Part shown: positions 1-10,130 of the stretch, one piece after another
Numbering within the stretch: the stretch's first letter is position 1
Layout: each line of letters opens with the position of its first letter
NCBI GenBank assembly: GCA_963791995.1
Contig: CAWBUQ010000011.1
Coordinates: forward strand, 301,193-365,192
Direction: 5' to 3'
Length of the DNA: 64,000 nt
DNA from: Bog-473 sp963791995
GTDB taxonomy: Bacteria > Actinomycetota > Acidimicrobiia > Acidimicrobiales > RAAP-2
Made by a program: the position numbers and the translations under genes
The notes under the pieces: generated by a model
Seen by the model: the letters and a program-made list of their open reading frames with translations, nothing else
Databases searched by the model: none
Told to the model about the DNA's origin: nothing

Positions 1-2554
1 TTCCCCGCCACCGTCTCCACGCCGTACGTCAACACGATCCCGGCCGACGCCGAGCCGTGGTTCCCCGGCGACGAGTACCAGGAGCGGCGCATCCGCGCCT
101 ACATCCGATGGAACGCGGCGGCCATGGTCACCCGGGCCAACGCGCGCACCGAGGGCATCGGCGGGCACCTCTCCACCTACGCCAGCTCCGCCGCGCTCTA
201 CGAGGTGGGCTTCAACCACTTCTTCCGGGGCAAGGCGGACGGCGGCTACGGGGACCAGGTCTTCTTCCAGGGTCACGCGTCGCCCGGCATCTACGCCCGG
301 GCCTACGTCGAGGGCCGCCTCAGCGAGGCGGATCTCGACAACTTCCGTCACGAGGTCGGCGGGCACGGCCTGCCCAGCTACCCGCACCCCCGCTCGCTCC
401 CCGGCTTCTGGGAGTTCCCGACGGTCTCCATGGGCCTCGGGCCGATTGCCGCCATCTACCAGGCTCACGTCAATCGGTACCTGCACCTGCGGCACCTGGT
501 GGACACCAGCGCCAGCCGCGTGTGGTGCTTCGTCGGCGACGGCGAGATGGACGAGCCCGAGTCGATCGGCGCGCTCGGCGTCGCCGGGCGCGAGCATCTC
601 GACAACCTGATCTTCGTGGTCAACTGCAACCTGCAGCGGCTCGACGGACCGGTCCGGGGCAACGGGAAGATCATCCAGGAGCTCGAAGCCGTCTTCCGCG
701 GCGCCGGCTGGAACGTGATCAAGGTGATCTGGGGCTCGCGCTGGGACGCGCTGCTGGCCCAGGACGTCGACGGCGTGCTGCTCGACCGCATGAACACCAC
801 GCTCGACGGGGAGTACCAGAAGCTGGCCGTCGAGTCGGGCGCGTACATCCGTGAGCACTTCTTCGGCCCCGATCCCCGCTTGCGCAAAATGGTCGAGGAC
901 CTGAGCGACGACGAGCTGGTGTCCCTCCCCCGCGGCGGGCACGACTACCGAAAGCTCTACGCGGCCTACAAGCTGGCTACCGAACAGCGCGGCGCACCCA
1001 CCGTGATCCTGGCCAAGACGATCAAGGGATGGACGCTCGGCCCCGAGATCGAGGCCCGCAACGCCACCCACCAGATCAAGAAGATGACCACGGCACAACA
1101 GCGCACCCTGCGCGATCGCCTGTACCTGACCGACGACATCCCCGACTCCGCTCTCGACGCCGGCAAGCCGCCTTACATCCGGCCGGCCGACGGGTCCGAC
1201 GCCATGCAGTACCTGCGGGCGCGCGGCCGGGTGCTCGACGGCCCCCTGCCCATCCGGGTGATCCGGCCGACCCCCGCCCTGCGGCCCGACGACAAGGTGT
1301 TCGAAGAGTTCGCGGCGGGGTCCGGGAAGCAGTCGGTCTCGACGACCATGGTGTTCGCCCGCATGTTGCGCAACCTGGTGCGCGACCCGACCGTCGGCGC
1401 GCTGGTCGCGCCCATCGTCTCGGACGAGGCGCGGACCTTCGGGCTCGAACCGCTCATCGCCGAAGCCAAGATCTACGCGCCGGACGGCCAGAACTACGTG
1501 CCCGTCGACGCCGACCTGCCGCTCAACTACGCCGAGAGCTCCTCGGGCCAGGTGCTCCAAGAGGGGATCACCGAAGCGGGCGCGCTGTCGACCTTCATCG
1601 CCCTGGCGACCGCCTACGCGACATGGGGACAGCCGATGCTGCCCGTCTACCTCTTCTATTCCATGTTCGGCTTCCAGCGCGTCGGCGACCTGGCCTGGGC
1701 GCTCGGCGACATGCGCGGCCGCGGCATCCTGGCGGGCTGCACGGCCGGCCGCACGACCCTCATGGGCGAGGGCCTCCAACACGACGACGGGCAGTCACCC
1801 CTCCTGGCCTCGACCAACCCCGCCGCCATGATCTACGACGCGTCGTTCGCGTACGAAGTGGCCGTCATCGTCGAGGCGGCCGTGGCCGAGATGCTCGGCG
1901 CCGAGCCCAGGGACCGTTTCTGGTACCTCACGCTCTACAACGAGACGTATCCGATGCCGCCCCTCCCCGAAGGGGACGAGGGTGCTGCCGTGCGCCGGGG
2001 CATCATCGACGGCGATCTACCGCTTCGCCCCTGCACCCAAGACGAAGGCGAAGAGCGATTTCCGCGCCTCGCTGTGCTTCTCGGGGCCGATGTGGAGCGT
2101 GGCGATCGAGGCCCAGCGAGTGCTGGCCGAGCGCTACAACGTGAGCGCCGACGCCTGGGCCGTGACCTCGTGGACCAACCTGCGCACCGACGCCCTCGAG
2201 ACCGAGCGCTGGAACCGCCTGCACCCCGAGGAGACGCCGCGCACGGCGCGCATCACCGCCGCGCTGGGCAACGGGCTGGACCCGGTGGTCGCCATCACCG
2301 ACTACATGCGCTCGGTCCCCGACCAGGTCTCGCGCTTCGTCCAGCGGCCCTACACCTCGCTCGGGACGGACGGCTTCGGCCGCTCCGACGCCAGGGACGC
2401 CCTGCGCTCCTACTTCGAGGTGGACGCCACGCATCTGGTGATCGCAGTGCTCCAGCAGCTGTCCAGCCGCGGGCTCGTCGACGCCGCGACGGTCTCCGCC
2501 GCCATCGCGGAGGCTGGCATCGACCCCGAACGGGTCGCGCCCTTCAGTATCTAG
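1..2554 (+). CDS. aceE: Pyruvate dehydrogenase E1 component, homodimeric type (5'-partial, frameshifted)
   Basis: Thiamine-diphosphate E1 subunit that decarboxylates pyruvate and passes acetyl groups to the E2 lipoyl domain of the pyruvate dehydrogenase complex in the cytosol. The frame is already open at base 1, so the N-terminus lies outside the window; about 850 residues remain of a family near 900. The ThDP/Mg motif is clear (GDGEMDEPES, then NCNLQRLDG about 25 residues on), followed by the transketolase-like middle and the C-terminal domain (VTSWTNLRTDALETERWN). Reading changes from frame 1 to frame 2 near base 2011, where one extra G after ...GIIDG restores IYRFAPAPKTKA. The gene ends in TAG at 2552-2554 and converges on the next gene. 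Confidence 0.93.
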
Positions 2555-2572
2555 GCCGCCCGCGACCGAGTC

Positions 2573-2590
2573 GTCACGACGTCACGACGT
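2573..2590. repeat. Short tandem repeat in a convergent intergenic spacer
   Basis: Two and a bit copies of an 8-base unit (cgtcacga) lie between the stop of aceE and the stop of the small minus-strand gene, and run over the latter's stop codon. No T-run or clear hairpin is present, so it is not an obvious intrinsic terminator. Confidence 0.5.
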
Positions 2591-2929
2591 CAGCATGTCC
2601 ACGAACGTGGCCAGAGCTCCCTCGGCGCCGTCGGGTACCGAGAGCACCAACACACGGTCATCGGGCCCGATCTGAATCGACACGTCGAAGAAGGGGCAAC
2701 ACTGCTTCTCGACCCGGCCGAGCGACGCGGCCGCCACCAGCGCACGTTCCGTCTCGCGCAGGACGAGGCGCACCGACGTCGGGCTGGCGTCGACCGAATC
2801 GACCTCGGCCGCCACGAGCGCCCGCCATTCGTCCACCCGACCCGCCAGCGACTCGGCGTCGAGGTCGCACGCGATGGGGACCTCGCCCTCCCCCGCCGCT
2901 TCCGAACCGCATGGCGGCGACGAGGTCAT
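2582..2929 (-). CDS. Small conserved protein with CCPFF motif
   Basis: 115 residues, function unknown. It carries the motif EKQCCPFFDVSIQI near residue 75 and an N-terminal stretch matching the pattern of small proteins that resemble the metal-site tail of MerR-type regulators (…E-x-CCPF…). No DNA-binding helix-turn-helix is visible, so it is not itself a complete MerR protein. Its ATG overlaps the TGA of the upstream DinB-like gene (ATGA, 2926-2929), which implies translational coupling in a minus-strand operon with that gene and probably the Rrf2 regulator. A role in sensing or binding thiol-reactive metal or electrophiles is only inference. Confidence 0.6.
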   Translation of the reverse strand: MTSSPPCGSEAAGEGEVPIACDLDAESLAGRVDEWRALVAAEVDSVDASPTSVRLVLRETERALVAAASLGRVEKQCCPFFDVSIQIGPDDRVLVLSVPDGAEGALATFVDMLTS

Positions 2930-3436
2930 CGCCGGACGGCCGCCACCAGGACGTCCCGGGTGATCTCCATCTGGCCCAGGTGCTGGAACAGCTCCTCAAT
3001 GATGTGCAAGAGCACGGCGCCCTTGGCCTCTGAGTAGGGGTGAGGATCGGCGGGGTCCCGCCGCACGTTGGCCGGGACGGCGGCAGCGTCGAGATCGACC
3101 AGGTCCTCGCGCAGGCGGCGACGCGCTTGCTCGGTGCGGCGCAGCAGCTCGGCAACGGCGCCGCCGTGCGGTGAACTCGGCCGGCCGGTCGCGTCGTACG
3201 GCACGCTCGGCCACAGTCGCCCCGCCCCAGTACTCCATGACGCCGAGACAGTGGGTCAAGATCACGTAGGGCGAGTTGGCGTCGCGGAACGGCGGGCGCC
3301 GGTTGACCATGTCGTCGCCGAGTCCCTCGACGATCGATGCCATCTCGCTCAGCGCGAGGTCGACGAACCACAAGTAGTGCTCGGCCGAGACGGCGACGGG
3401 CGGTGCGCCCGCCGGGTCAGTGGGCGACCCAGGCAT
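2926..3436 (-). CDS. DinB / DUF664 family protein (frameshifted)
   Basis: DinB-like four-helix protein of about 170 residues; the family includes mycothiol- and bacillithiol-dependent transferases. The N-terminal half reads AEHYLWFVDLALSEMAS then NSPYVILTHCLGVMEYWGG with the first family histidine; the C-terminal half reads YSEAKGAVLLHIIEELFQHL with the closing HxxEELxxHxGQ signature that supplies metal-binding histidines. The two halves are in different frames; dropping one base near 3171 joins them. The start ATG (3436) overlaps the 3' end of the Rrf2 gene by 20 bases. Conjugation of a low-molecular-weight thiol is known for some relatives but not shown here. Confidence 0.75.
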
Positions 3437-3869
3437 CAGGATCGGTCACCAGCTTCTGCACGTGGGCAGGCAGCTTGCCGCTGATCACGTCGGTCAGGGT
3501 GATCTTTTCGAGCACGGAGCGCAGGCTGGCCCGGACGGCCACCCAGACCTGCTGGAGGTTCTCCGCCGCCCCGTCGTAACTCGTGGCTTCGGGGCGGAAG
3601 CCGCGCACCTCGGCCAGCGGCCCGTCGAGGGCGCGGATCACGTCGGCGATCGTGATGGCGTCAGGCTCTCGGGCGAGGCGGTACCCGCCTTCGGCGCCGC
3701 GCTGGCTGGCCACGACCCCGGCGCGCCGGAGATCGGCCAGGATCGCCCCGAGGAAGCGGGGCGGGAGGCCCTGCTCCCCCGCCAACGACTCGGCGGTCTG
3801 CGGTGTGCCGGCGGCGGCCAGAGTCAGCAGGGCGCGGATGCCGTAGTCGACCTTGGCCGGGATGTGCAT
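3417..3869 (-). CDS. Rrf2-family transcriptional regulator without cysteines
   Basis: 150-residue winged-helix regulator. The start MHIPAKVDYGIRALLTLAAA is the typical Rrf2 N-terminus, followed by the recognition helix region (GLPPRFLGAILADLRRAG) and the wing (GGYRLAREPDAITIADVIRAL). IscR, NsrR and RsrR use three cysteines near residues 90-110 to hold an Fe-S cluster; this protein has no cysteine at all, so it cannot bind a cluster that way and more resembles cysteine-free members such as CymR. It is first in a minus-strand operon with the DinB-like and CCPFF genes and diverges from the HhH-GPD gene across 60 bases. Targets unknown. Confidence 0.9.
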   Translation of the reverse strand: MHIPAKVDYGIRALLTLAAAGTPQTAESLAGEQGLPPRFLGAILADLRRAGVVASQRGAEGGYRLAREPDAITIADVIRALDGPLAEVRGFRPEATSYDGAAENLQQVWVAVRASLRSVLEKITLTDVISGKLPAHVQKLVTDPDAWVAH

Positions 3870-3929
3870 GGCGAGAGTCTGCCCGCGACCTGGGCCAGCG
3901 CAAAAATGCGGCGGCGGTAGAGTCGGCTC

Positions 3930-4511
3930 ATGGGCACACCGTCGCTCCATCTCTCCCAGGATCCCGAGGCGGACAAGGTCATCTCGGAGAATCCGATCGC
4001 GCTCTTGGTCGGGATGGTGCTGGACCAGCAGATCACCATTGAGAAGGCCTTCTCCTCGCCGGCCGAGCTCGCCCGGCGGCTGGGCGGCCCGCTCGACGCG
4101 GCGTCCATCGCCGCCATGGACCCCGACGAGCTGGCGACCGCCTTCAAGGAGCGCCCGGCCCTCCACCGCTTCCCCGGCTCCATGGCCGGACGCGTCCAGG
4201 AGGTGTGCCGGGCCATCGCCGAGGACTACGGCGGCCGGCCCGAGGCCATCTGGAGGGACGCACGCACCGGCGAGGAGCTGGTGGGACGCCTGCGGGCGCT
4301 CCCCGGGTTCGGGGAGCAGAAGGCCAAGATCTTCGCCGCCCTGCTCGGTAAACAGCTCGGGGTTCGGCCGACCCACTGGCGTGCGGCCACCACCCCCTAC
4401 GGCGACGCCGGGAGCCACCTCTCGGTGGCCGACATCACGGACCAGAAGAGCCTCGAGAAGGTACGGGCGACCAAGCGGGCATTGAAGGCCAAGGCACGCG
4501 CCGACGCGTGA
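3930..4511 (+). CDS. HhH-GPD base-excision DNA repair protein
   Basis: 193 residues, related to endonuclease III-like glycosylases found in actinobacteria. It shows NPIALLVGMVLDQQITIEKA, the helix-bundle segment shared by HhH-GPD proteins, and the hairpin LRALPGFGEQKAKIFAALLGK (about residues 120-140) that grips DNA. No four-cysteine Fe-S loop is present, as is usual for this short subfamily. Its last four bases overlap the GTG of thiE. Substrate base unknown. Confidence 0.85.
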   Translation: MGTPSLHLSQDPEADKVISENPIALLVGMVLDQQITIEKAFSSPAELARRLGGPLDAASIAAMDPDELATAFKERPALHRFPGSMAGRVQEVCRAIAEDYGGRPEAIWRDARTGEELVGRLRALPGFGEQKAKIFAALLGKQLGVRPTHWRAATTPYGDAGSHLSVADITDQKSLEKVRATKRALKAKARADA

Positions 4512-5158
4512 GCGGGCGTCACGACCTCGCCGGACGCCGCCTCTACCTCTGCACGCCGGATCGGCCGGACCTCGCCGCATTCGTGGCGGCCTGTATCGAC
4601 GGTGGCGTGGACATCGTGCAGCTGCGCGACAAGGAGCTCGATGCCCGTCTTCTCCTCGAGCGGGCGACGGTGGTGGCCGAGGTGTGCAGCGCGCTCGGCG
4701 TGCCCTTCATCGTGAACGACCGCCCGGACCTCGCCCTCGAGGCGGGGGCCGACGGCGTCCACGTCGGCCAGGACGATGCGCCGGTCTCGCTGGCCCGTCG
4801 CGTCTTGGGTCCCGACGCCATCGTCGGGCTGTCGACACACTCGCCCGAGGACCTCGCCGGGGCGCTGGGCGAAGACGTCGACTACCTCTCGGCCGGCCCG
4901 GTCGTCGCCACGCCCACCAAACCCGGGCGGGCCGGGACGGGCACCGACTACGTCAGTCTGGCCACCGCACGTGCCAGTGTTCCCGTATTCGTGACTGGTG
5001 GCGTGACGCCCGAGACGATTCCCGCTCTCGCGACTGCCGGTGTCCGCCATTTCGTTGTGGTGCGGTACCTGACCCAGGCTCCCGACGCCCGGCACGCCGC
5101 CCGGGCGCTGCGCGACGCGATCGATCGAATGTCGAGTACCGAGCCACCGGCGCCGTGA
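4508..5158 (+). CDS. thiE: Thiamine-phosphate synthase
   Basis: 216-residue TIM barrel that joins hydroxymethylpyrimidine diphosphate to the thiazole phosphate to give thiamine monophosphate. Family signatures are DIVQLRDKELDA (phosphate/pyrimidine site), VPFIVNDRPDLALEAGADGVHVGQDD, GLSTHSPED and VDYLSAGPVVATPTKPG, ending in VFVTGGVTPETIPAL. The GTG start overlaps the TGA of the upstream repair gene. Thiamine supply fits the ThDP-dependent aceE nearby but no other thi gene is in the window. The 237 bases after the stop hold no gene I can support. Confidence 0.95.
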   Translation: MSGRHDLAGRRLYLCTPDRPDLAAFVAACIDGGVDIVQLRDKELDARLLLERATVVAEVCSALGVPFIVNDRPDLALEAGADGVHVGQDDAPVSLARRVLGPDAIVGLSTHSPEDLAGALGEDVDYLSAGPVVATPTKPGRAGTGTDYVSLATARASVPVFVTGGVTPETIPALATAGVRHFVVVRYLTQAPDARHAARALRDAIDRMSSTEPPAP

Positions 5159-5395
5159 CCGCGCCTGCTCCGGCGCGGGCCGAGGGGTCCGAGACCCCAG
5201 GTCCGTCGGGGTCCGCGGCCACGACGCCGCTCGCGCCGCCGGCGGCGGCCTCGGGCGCGAGCACCAGGACGGGCGGGGCCATGAACTCGCTGTAGAGAAG
5301 GTTGCTCCTCGGCCATCACCTCCTGTGTCGGCCCCGCCGGACCCGCGGTTGAGCCGGGGGACGGGGACGGCCCGAGGAATTGGACGCCTCGAGTC

Positions 5396-6145
5396 TTAGG
5401 GCCGCCGCTCGAGCCAGCCCACCAGGACGGCGATCGCCCGCGGGTCGGCCCGCAGCCAGTGGCCGGCGCCGAGCACGACGTGGAGCTCGGACGGCCCGGT
5501 GGCGGCGTCGGCAAGCGCACGGGCCTGGGACACCGGTACGTCGGGATCGTCGGCGCCGTGAACGAGCAACAAGGGCCGCCCCTTGAGGAGTGCGGCGTCC
5601 TCGCCAGGGTGCAAGAGGGACAGCTCCTTGGCCCAGGCCTCGGGCGAGGCCGGGAATCCCTCCGTCGTGATGACCCCTGTCCGCCTGCAGTGGGCAAGCA
5701 GTTCGGCCGGGTCGGGCACCAAGGAGACCAAGTCCGCCGGCGTGCCCAAGCAGGCCACCCCGGCGACACGGTCGTCGCGCGCGGCCAGGTGGAGCGCCAG
5801 CACTCCGCCGAACCCGAATCCGATCACGAGGCGCGGCTCGGTCTCGGGGATCTCGGCGTCGGCGAGGAAGGTCAGGTCCTCGAGCCAGCCCAACGGCGAG
5901 AAGTCCCCCTCCGATTCGCCGGCGCCGCGCAGCGCGGCCGTGACGACGCGGCAGCCCGACTCGCGGGTGAGGCGATCGGCCAGCGCAGGGAAGGTCAGCC
6001 CGACGTCGACGGCAGAGCCCCGCGGCCGTGGCAGGTCATGACACAGCAGCACGTGGCCGCGGACGGAGGCGCCAGGGCTGGTCGCGCTCGCGTAGGTCGA
6101 GAGGTCGCCGGCGGGCCCGGGGCGGGACCGGAAAGGTCCCTGCAC
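5396..6145 (-). CDS. Alpha/beta-hydrolase-fold protein lacking the nucleophile serine
   Basis: About 249 residues with an alpha/beta-hydrolase layout: HVLLCHDLPRP, oxyanion region, nucleophile-elbow position LVIGFGFGGVLALHLA, acid region VHGADDPDVP and final histidine GAGHWLRADP. At the elbow the usual G-x-S-x-G is G-F-G-F-G, so serine is replaced by glycine. If the base calls are right the protein is unlikely to be a classical esterase; it could be a binding protein or use another chemistry. The start at 6145 is the first in frame and may be a little too far upstream. Confidence 0.75.
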   Translation of the reverse strand: MQGPFRSRPGPAGDLSTYASATSPGASVRGHVLLCHDLPRPRGSAVDVGLTFPALADRLTRESGCRVVTAALRGAGESEGDFSPLGWLEDLTFLADAEIPETEPRLVIGFGFGGVLALHLAARDDRVAGVACLGTPADLVSLVPDPAELLAHCRRTGVITTEGFPASPEAWAKELSLLHPGEDAALLKGRPLLLVHGADDPDVPVSQARALADAATGPSELHVVLGAGHWLRADPRAIAVLVGWLERRP

Positions 6146-6184
6146 CTCAGCCCCTACCTCCTCGGCACCGCAGTTCCGGAGACC

Positions 6185-7300
6185 TCAGATCCCGATGCGC
6201 TGAGCCAGCAGCTCGCGGTGGTACGAGGGGTCCCCGAGGAGGAGCTCCGAGGACTTGGCCCGCTTGAAGTAGAGGTGGGCCGGATGCTCCCAGGTGAACC
6301 CGATGCCACCGTGGATCTGGATGTTCTCCGCCGCGGAGTGGAAGTAGGCCTCCGAGCAGTAGGACTTGGCCAGCGACGCCACCACCGGCAGCTCGTCGGA
6401 GTCCTCGGCTGCCGCCCATGCTGCGTAGTAGGCGGCGGACTTGGCCGACTCGACCTCCAAGAGCATGTCGGCGCACTTGTGCTTAATGGCCTGGAAGCTC
6501 CCGATCGGGCGCCCGAACTGGATCCGGGTCTTGGCGTACTCGACCGACGCGTCGAGCACGTGTTGCGCGCCGCCCACCTGTTCGGCGGCCAGGGCGACCG
6601 CAGCGAGGTCGAGCGTCTTGGTGAGACCGGCCTCGGCCCCGCCGTCGGTGCCGATCAGCGCGGCCGGTGTGTCGGAGAACTCGAGGCGCGCCTGCTTGCG
6701 TGTCTGGTCCATGGTCGGCAGCGGCGTGCGCGTCAGTCCCGCCGCGTCACCCTGGACGGCGAAGAGGGAGACACCCTTGGCGGAACGAGCCGCCACCACG
6801 ATCAGGTTGGCGACGTGGCCGTCGAGCACGAACATCTTGTGGCCGTTGAGCACCCAGCCGTCGTCCTTCTCCTGGGCCCTGCACTCAATGCCGCTGAAGT
6901 CCCACTTGCCGTTGTCCTCGGTGATGGCGAGGGTGGCGATCGTCTCGCCCGACGCGATGCCGGGCAGGTAGCTCTTCTTGGCCTCGTCGTCACCGGAAGT
7001 CAACAACGCGTTGGCGCCCAGGGCCACCGAGGAGAAGAAGGGTGCGCACAAGAGCGCGGCACCCATCTCTTCGAGCACGACGAGCAACTCGACGTAGGTG
7101 AAGCCCGAGCCACCGAACTCCTCGGGGATGGTCAGCGACTGCAGGCCCAGCTGGTCGGCCATCTGGCTCCACACGGCCGGGTCGTAGCCCTCGGTCGTGT
7201 CCATGAGCCGGCGCACCTCGGTCTCGGGAGACTTCTCGGCCAGGAACCGGCGCACTGCCGCGCGCAGTTCCTCCTGCTCGTCACTGAAGGCGAAATTCAT
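6185..7300 (-). CDS. Acyl-CoA dehydrogenase family protein
   Basis: 371-residue FAD enzyme that would oxidise an acyl-CoA to its 2-enoyl form. It starts MNFAFSDEQEELRAAVRRFL with a Shine-Dalgarno-like AGAGGAG seven or eight bases upstream, has the N-terminal helical domain (IPEEFGGSGFTYVELLVVLE), the beta domain (ATLAITEDNGKWDFSG) and the C-terminal bundle ending QIHGGIGFTWEHPAHLYFKR. The residue in the position of the usual catalytic glutamate of short-chain enzymes is not obvious, as is common in the FadE-like subfamily used for steroid or unusual acyl chains. It follows no obvious operon partner; the adjacent minus-strand hydrolase-like gene starts 40 bases downstream. Confidence 0.88.
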   Translation of the reverse strand: MNFAFSDEQEELRAAVRRFLAEKSPETEVRRLMDTTEGYDPAVWSQMADQLGLQSLTIPEEFGGSGFTYVELLVVLEEMGAALLCAPFFSSVALGANALLTSGDDEAKKSYLPGIASGETIATLAITEDNGKWDFSGIECRAQEKDDGWVLNGHKMFVLDGHVANLIVVAARSAKGVSLFAVQGDAAGLTRTPLPTMDQTRKQARLEFSDTPAALIGTDGGAEAGLTKTLDLAAVALAAEQVGGAQHVLDASVEYAKTRIQFGRPIGSFQAIKHKCADMLLEVESAKSAAYYAAWAAAEDSDELPVVASLAKSYCSEAYFHSAAENIQIHGGIGFTWEHPAHLYFKRAKSSELLLGDPSYHRELLAQRIGI

Positions 7301-7426
7301 GCCTGGGCTCCTCTGACTCTCCCCCCGGCAGCCCGGCCGGCGGTGCATCGCTTGGTCCGACACGGCTGTCTACCAGACCCGGAGGCTCTGCGACCAGAAG
7401 GTCCGCGGGTGTGCCACGCTGGAGCC

Positions 7427-8113
7427 ATGGGACAGCTGGAGAAGATCTGGAGCGACGCTGCCGCCGAGGTCCACCAGATTGTGGTCGGTCCGATGGACAA
7501 CAACGTCTACATCCTCCGTTGCCGGCGGACCGGCGACGCCATGCTGATCGACGCGGCCAACGAGCACGAGACCCTGCTCGAGATCTGCCAGAGCCTCGGC
7601 GTGCGCTCGGTGGTGGAGACGCACGGGCACTGGGACCACATCCAGGCCGTGCCTGCGGTGCGCGACGCCGGGTATTCGGTGGCCGTGACCAGCGCCGACG
7701 CGGCCATGCTGCCCAGCTACGACCTCATCCTCGACGACGACGAGACGTTGTCGGTGGGCGACCTGCGCATCACGACCCTGGCCACGCCGGGCCACACCCC
7801 CGGGTCCATCTGCTTCGCCGTCGAGGGCACCAACCTCCTCTTCACCGGCGACACCCTGTTCCCCGGCGGCCCCGGCAACACCTCGTTCGAGGGCGGCGAC
7901 TTCCCCACCATCATTGAGTCCCTCGACCGCCGCATCTTTGCCAAGTTCAGCCCCGACACCCTGGTCCTGCCGGGCCACGGTGACTCCACCACGGTGGGGA
8001 ACGAGTCCCCTCACCTGCAGGAATGGGCGGACGGGGTGGTGAGACCGGGGCTGGTGAGACGCACGGGCGGCCCGTCCCTTCCGCAAAACCCGACTAAAAC
8101 GGTAAACTTTTAG
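7427..8113 (+). CDS. MBL-fold hydrolase, glyoxalase II-like
   Basis: 228-residue metallo-beta-lactamase-fold hydrolase. The metal motif THGHWDHIQAV (HxHxDH), the second histidine TLATPGHTPGS, the bridging aspartate LFTGDTLFPGG and the last histidine VLPGHGDST are all present, so an active dinuclear zinc/iron site is expected. The closest general resemblance is to glyoxalase II and related thioester hydrolases. It stops two bases before the ATG of sufC1, so it is almost certainly co-transcribed with the sufC1-sufS-sufU group. The link to Fe-S assembly is unexplained. Confidence 0.88.
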   Translation: MGQLEKIWSDAAAEVHQIVVGPMDNNVYILRCRRTGDAMLIDAANEHETLLEICQSLGVRSVVETHGHWDHIQAVPAVRDAGYSVAVTSADAAMLPSYDLILDDDETLSVGDLRITTLATPGHTPGSICFAVEGTNLLFTGDTLFPGGPGNTSFEGGDFPTIIESLDRRIFAKFSPDTLVLPGHGDSTTVGNESPHLQEWADGVVRPGLVRRTGGPSLPQNPTKTVNF

Positions 8114-8115
8114 GA

Positions 8116-8855
<740 letters not shown>

Positions 8856-8865
<10 letters not shown>

Positions 8866-10130
8866 CGAACAGCACTGGCACCGTGGGCGCGCCGGCCCCG
8901 CTCAACACCGAGGCCCTGCGCAAGGACTTCCCGTTGCTCGCACGCACGGTGAACGAGCATCCCATCGTGTACCTCGACTCCGCTTCGTCGGCCCTCCAGC
9001 CCCAGTCGGTCATCAATGCCATGACGCGCTACTACGAGCACTCGCACGCCAACGTGCACCGCGGCGTCTACGCCACCGCCGAGGAGGCCACCGCCTTGTA
9101 CGAGCGGGCCCGCGTGGTGACCGGACGCTTCCTCGGCGCCCCGGACCCCGCCCGCGAGGTGGTCTTCACCAAGAACACGACCGAGTCACTCAACCTGGTG
9201 GCGCAGAGCTGGGGGCGGGGCAACCTGCGCGCCGGCGATGCCGTCCTGCTCACCGAGATGGAGCACCACTCCAACATCGTCCCGTGGATGATCCTCTCCG
9301 AGGAACTGGGTGGGCTCGACCTGCGCTACATCCCCGTCGACGGGGACGGCCGCCTCGTGCTCGACGATCTCGAGCGCCTGGTCGACGGCGTCAAGGTCGT
9401 CGCCGTGTCGGCCATGTCCAACGTGCTCGGCACCATCAACCCGGTCCGGGTGGTGTCCGACGCGGCTCATGCGGCCGGTGCCGTCGTGGTGGCCGACGGG
9501 GCCCAGCTCGTGCCCCATGCCCCCGTCAACATCACCGAACTCGGCGCCGACTTCATCGCCTTCTCGGGCCACAAGACCATGGGACCCACCGGGATCGGTG
9601 TGCTGTGGGGACGGTCCGAGCTGCTCGAGGGCATGGCACCCTTCCTCGGCGGCGGCGGCATGATCCTCGACGTCAAGCTGGACTCGTTCCGCCCCGCTCC
9701 ACCGCCCGCCCGCTTCGAGGCGGGCACGCCGCCCATCGCCGAGGCGGTGGGCCTCACTGCGGCGCTCGACTACCTGAGCGACATCGGGATGGACCGCATC
9801 CGTGCCCACGAGCTGGCGCTGACCAACCACGCCCTAGCCCGTCTGGACGAGAAGCTCGGGTCGGACGTGCAGGTCTTCGGCCCCCCGGCCGGCCCTGACC
9901 GGGGCGGTGTGTTGTCGCTGGCATACCGGGACGTCCATGCGCACGACCTGGCCCAGGTGCTCGACCAGTTCGGCGTCTGCGTGCGGCCCGGGCACCACTG
10001 CGCGAAGCCCCTGATGCGCAAGCTCGGTGTGCAGGCGACGGCACGGGCCTCGTTGTCCCTGTTCAGCGACGAGCACGACATTGAGGTGCTGATCGAGGGA
10101 TTGCTCGAGGCCGGTAGATTATTCGGCTGA
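8856..10130 (+). CDS. sufS: Cysteine desulfurase SufS
   Basis: 424-residue PLP enzyme that takes sulfur from cysteine for Fe-S assembly. It shows the class II desulfurase start (YLDSASSALQP), VVFTKNTTESLNLVA, the PLP histidine/aspartate region VVVADGAQLVPHAPV, the Schiff-base lysine in FSGHKTMGPTGIG, and the active cysteine in RPGHHCAKPLMRKLG, the short loop of SufS-type rather than IscS-type enzymes. The start overlaps sufC1 and the stop overlaps the sufU ATG (ATGA), so the three are one translational unit. Confidence 0.96.

Noticed and set aside
5159..5395. An AGGAGGTG on the minus strand directly before an ATG (frame beginning MAEEQ) in the spacer after thiE
   Set aside because: The spacing to the ATG is only two bases, and the frame quickly becomes an Arg-rich antisense of thiE with no family resemblance. 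No gene reported.
5459..7426. Long plus-strand open frame reaching into the MBL hydrolase
   Set aside because: It is antisense to the hydrolase-like and acyl-CoA dehydrogenase genes; both of those have strong protein motifs. Only the part from ATG 7427 is real.
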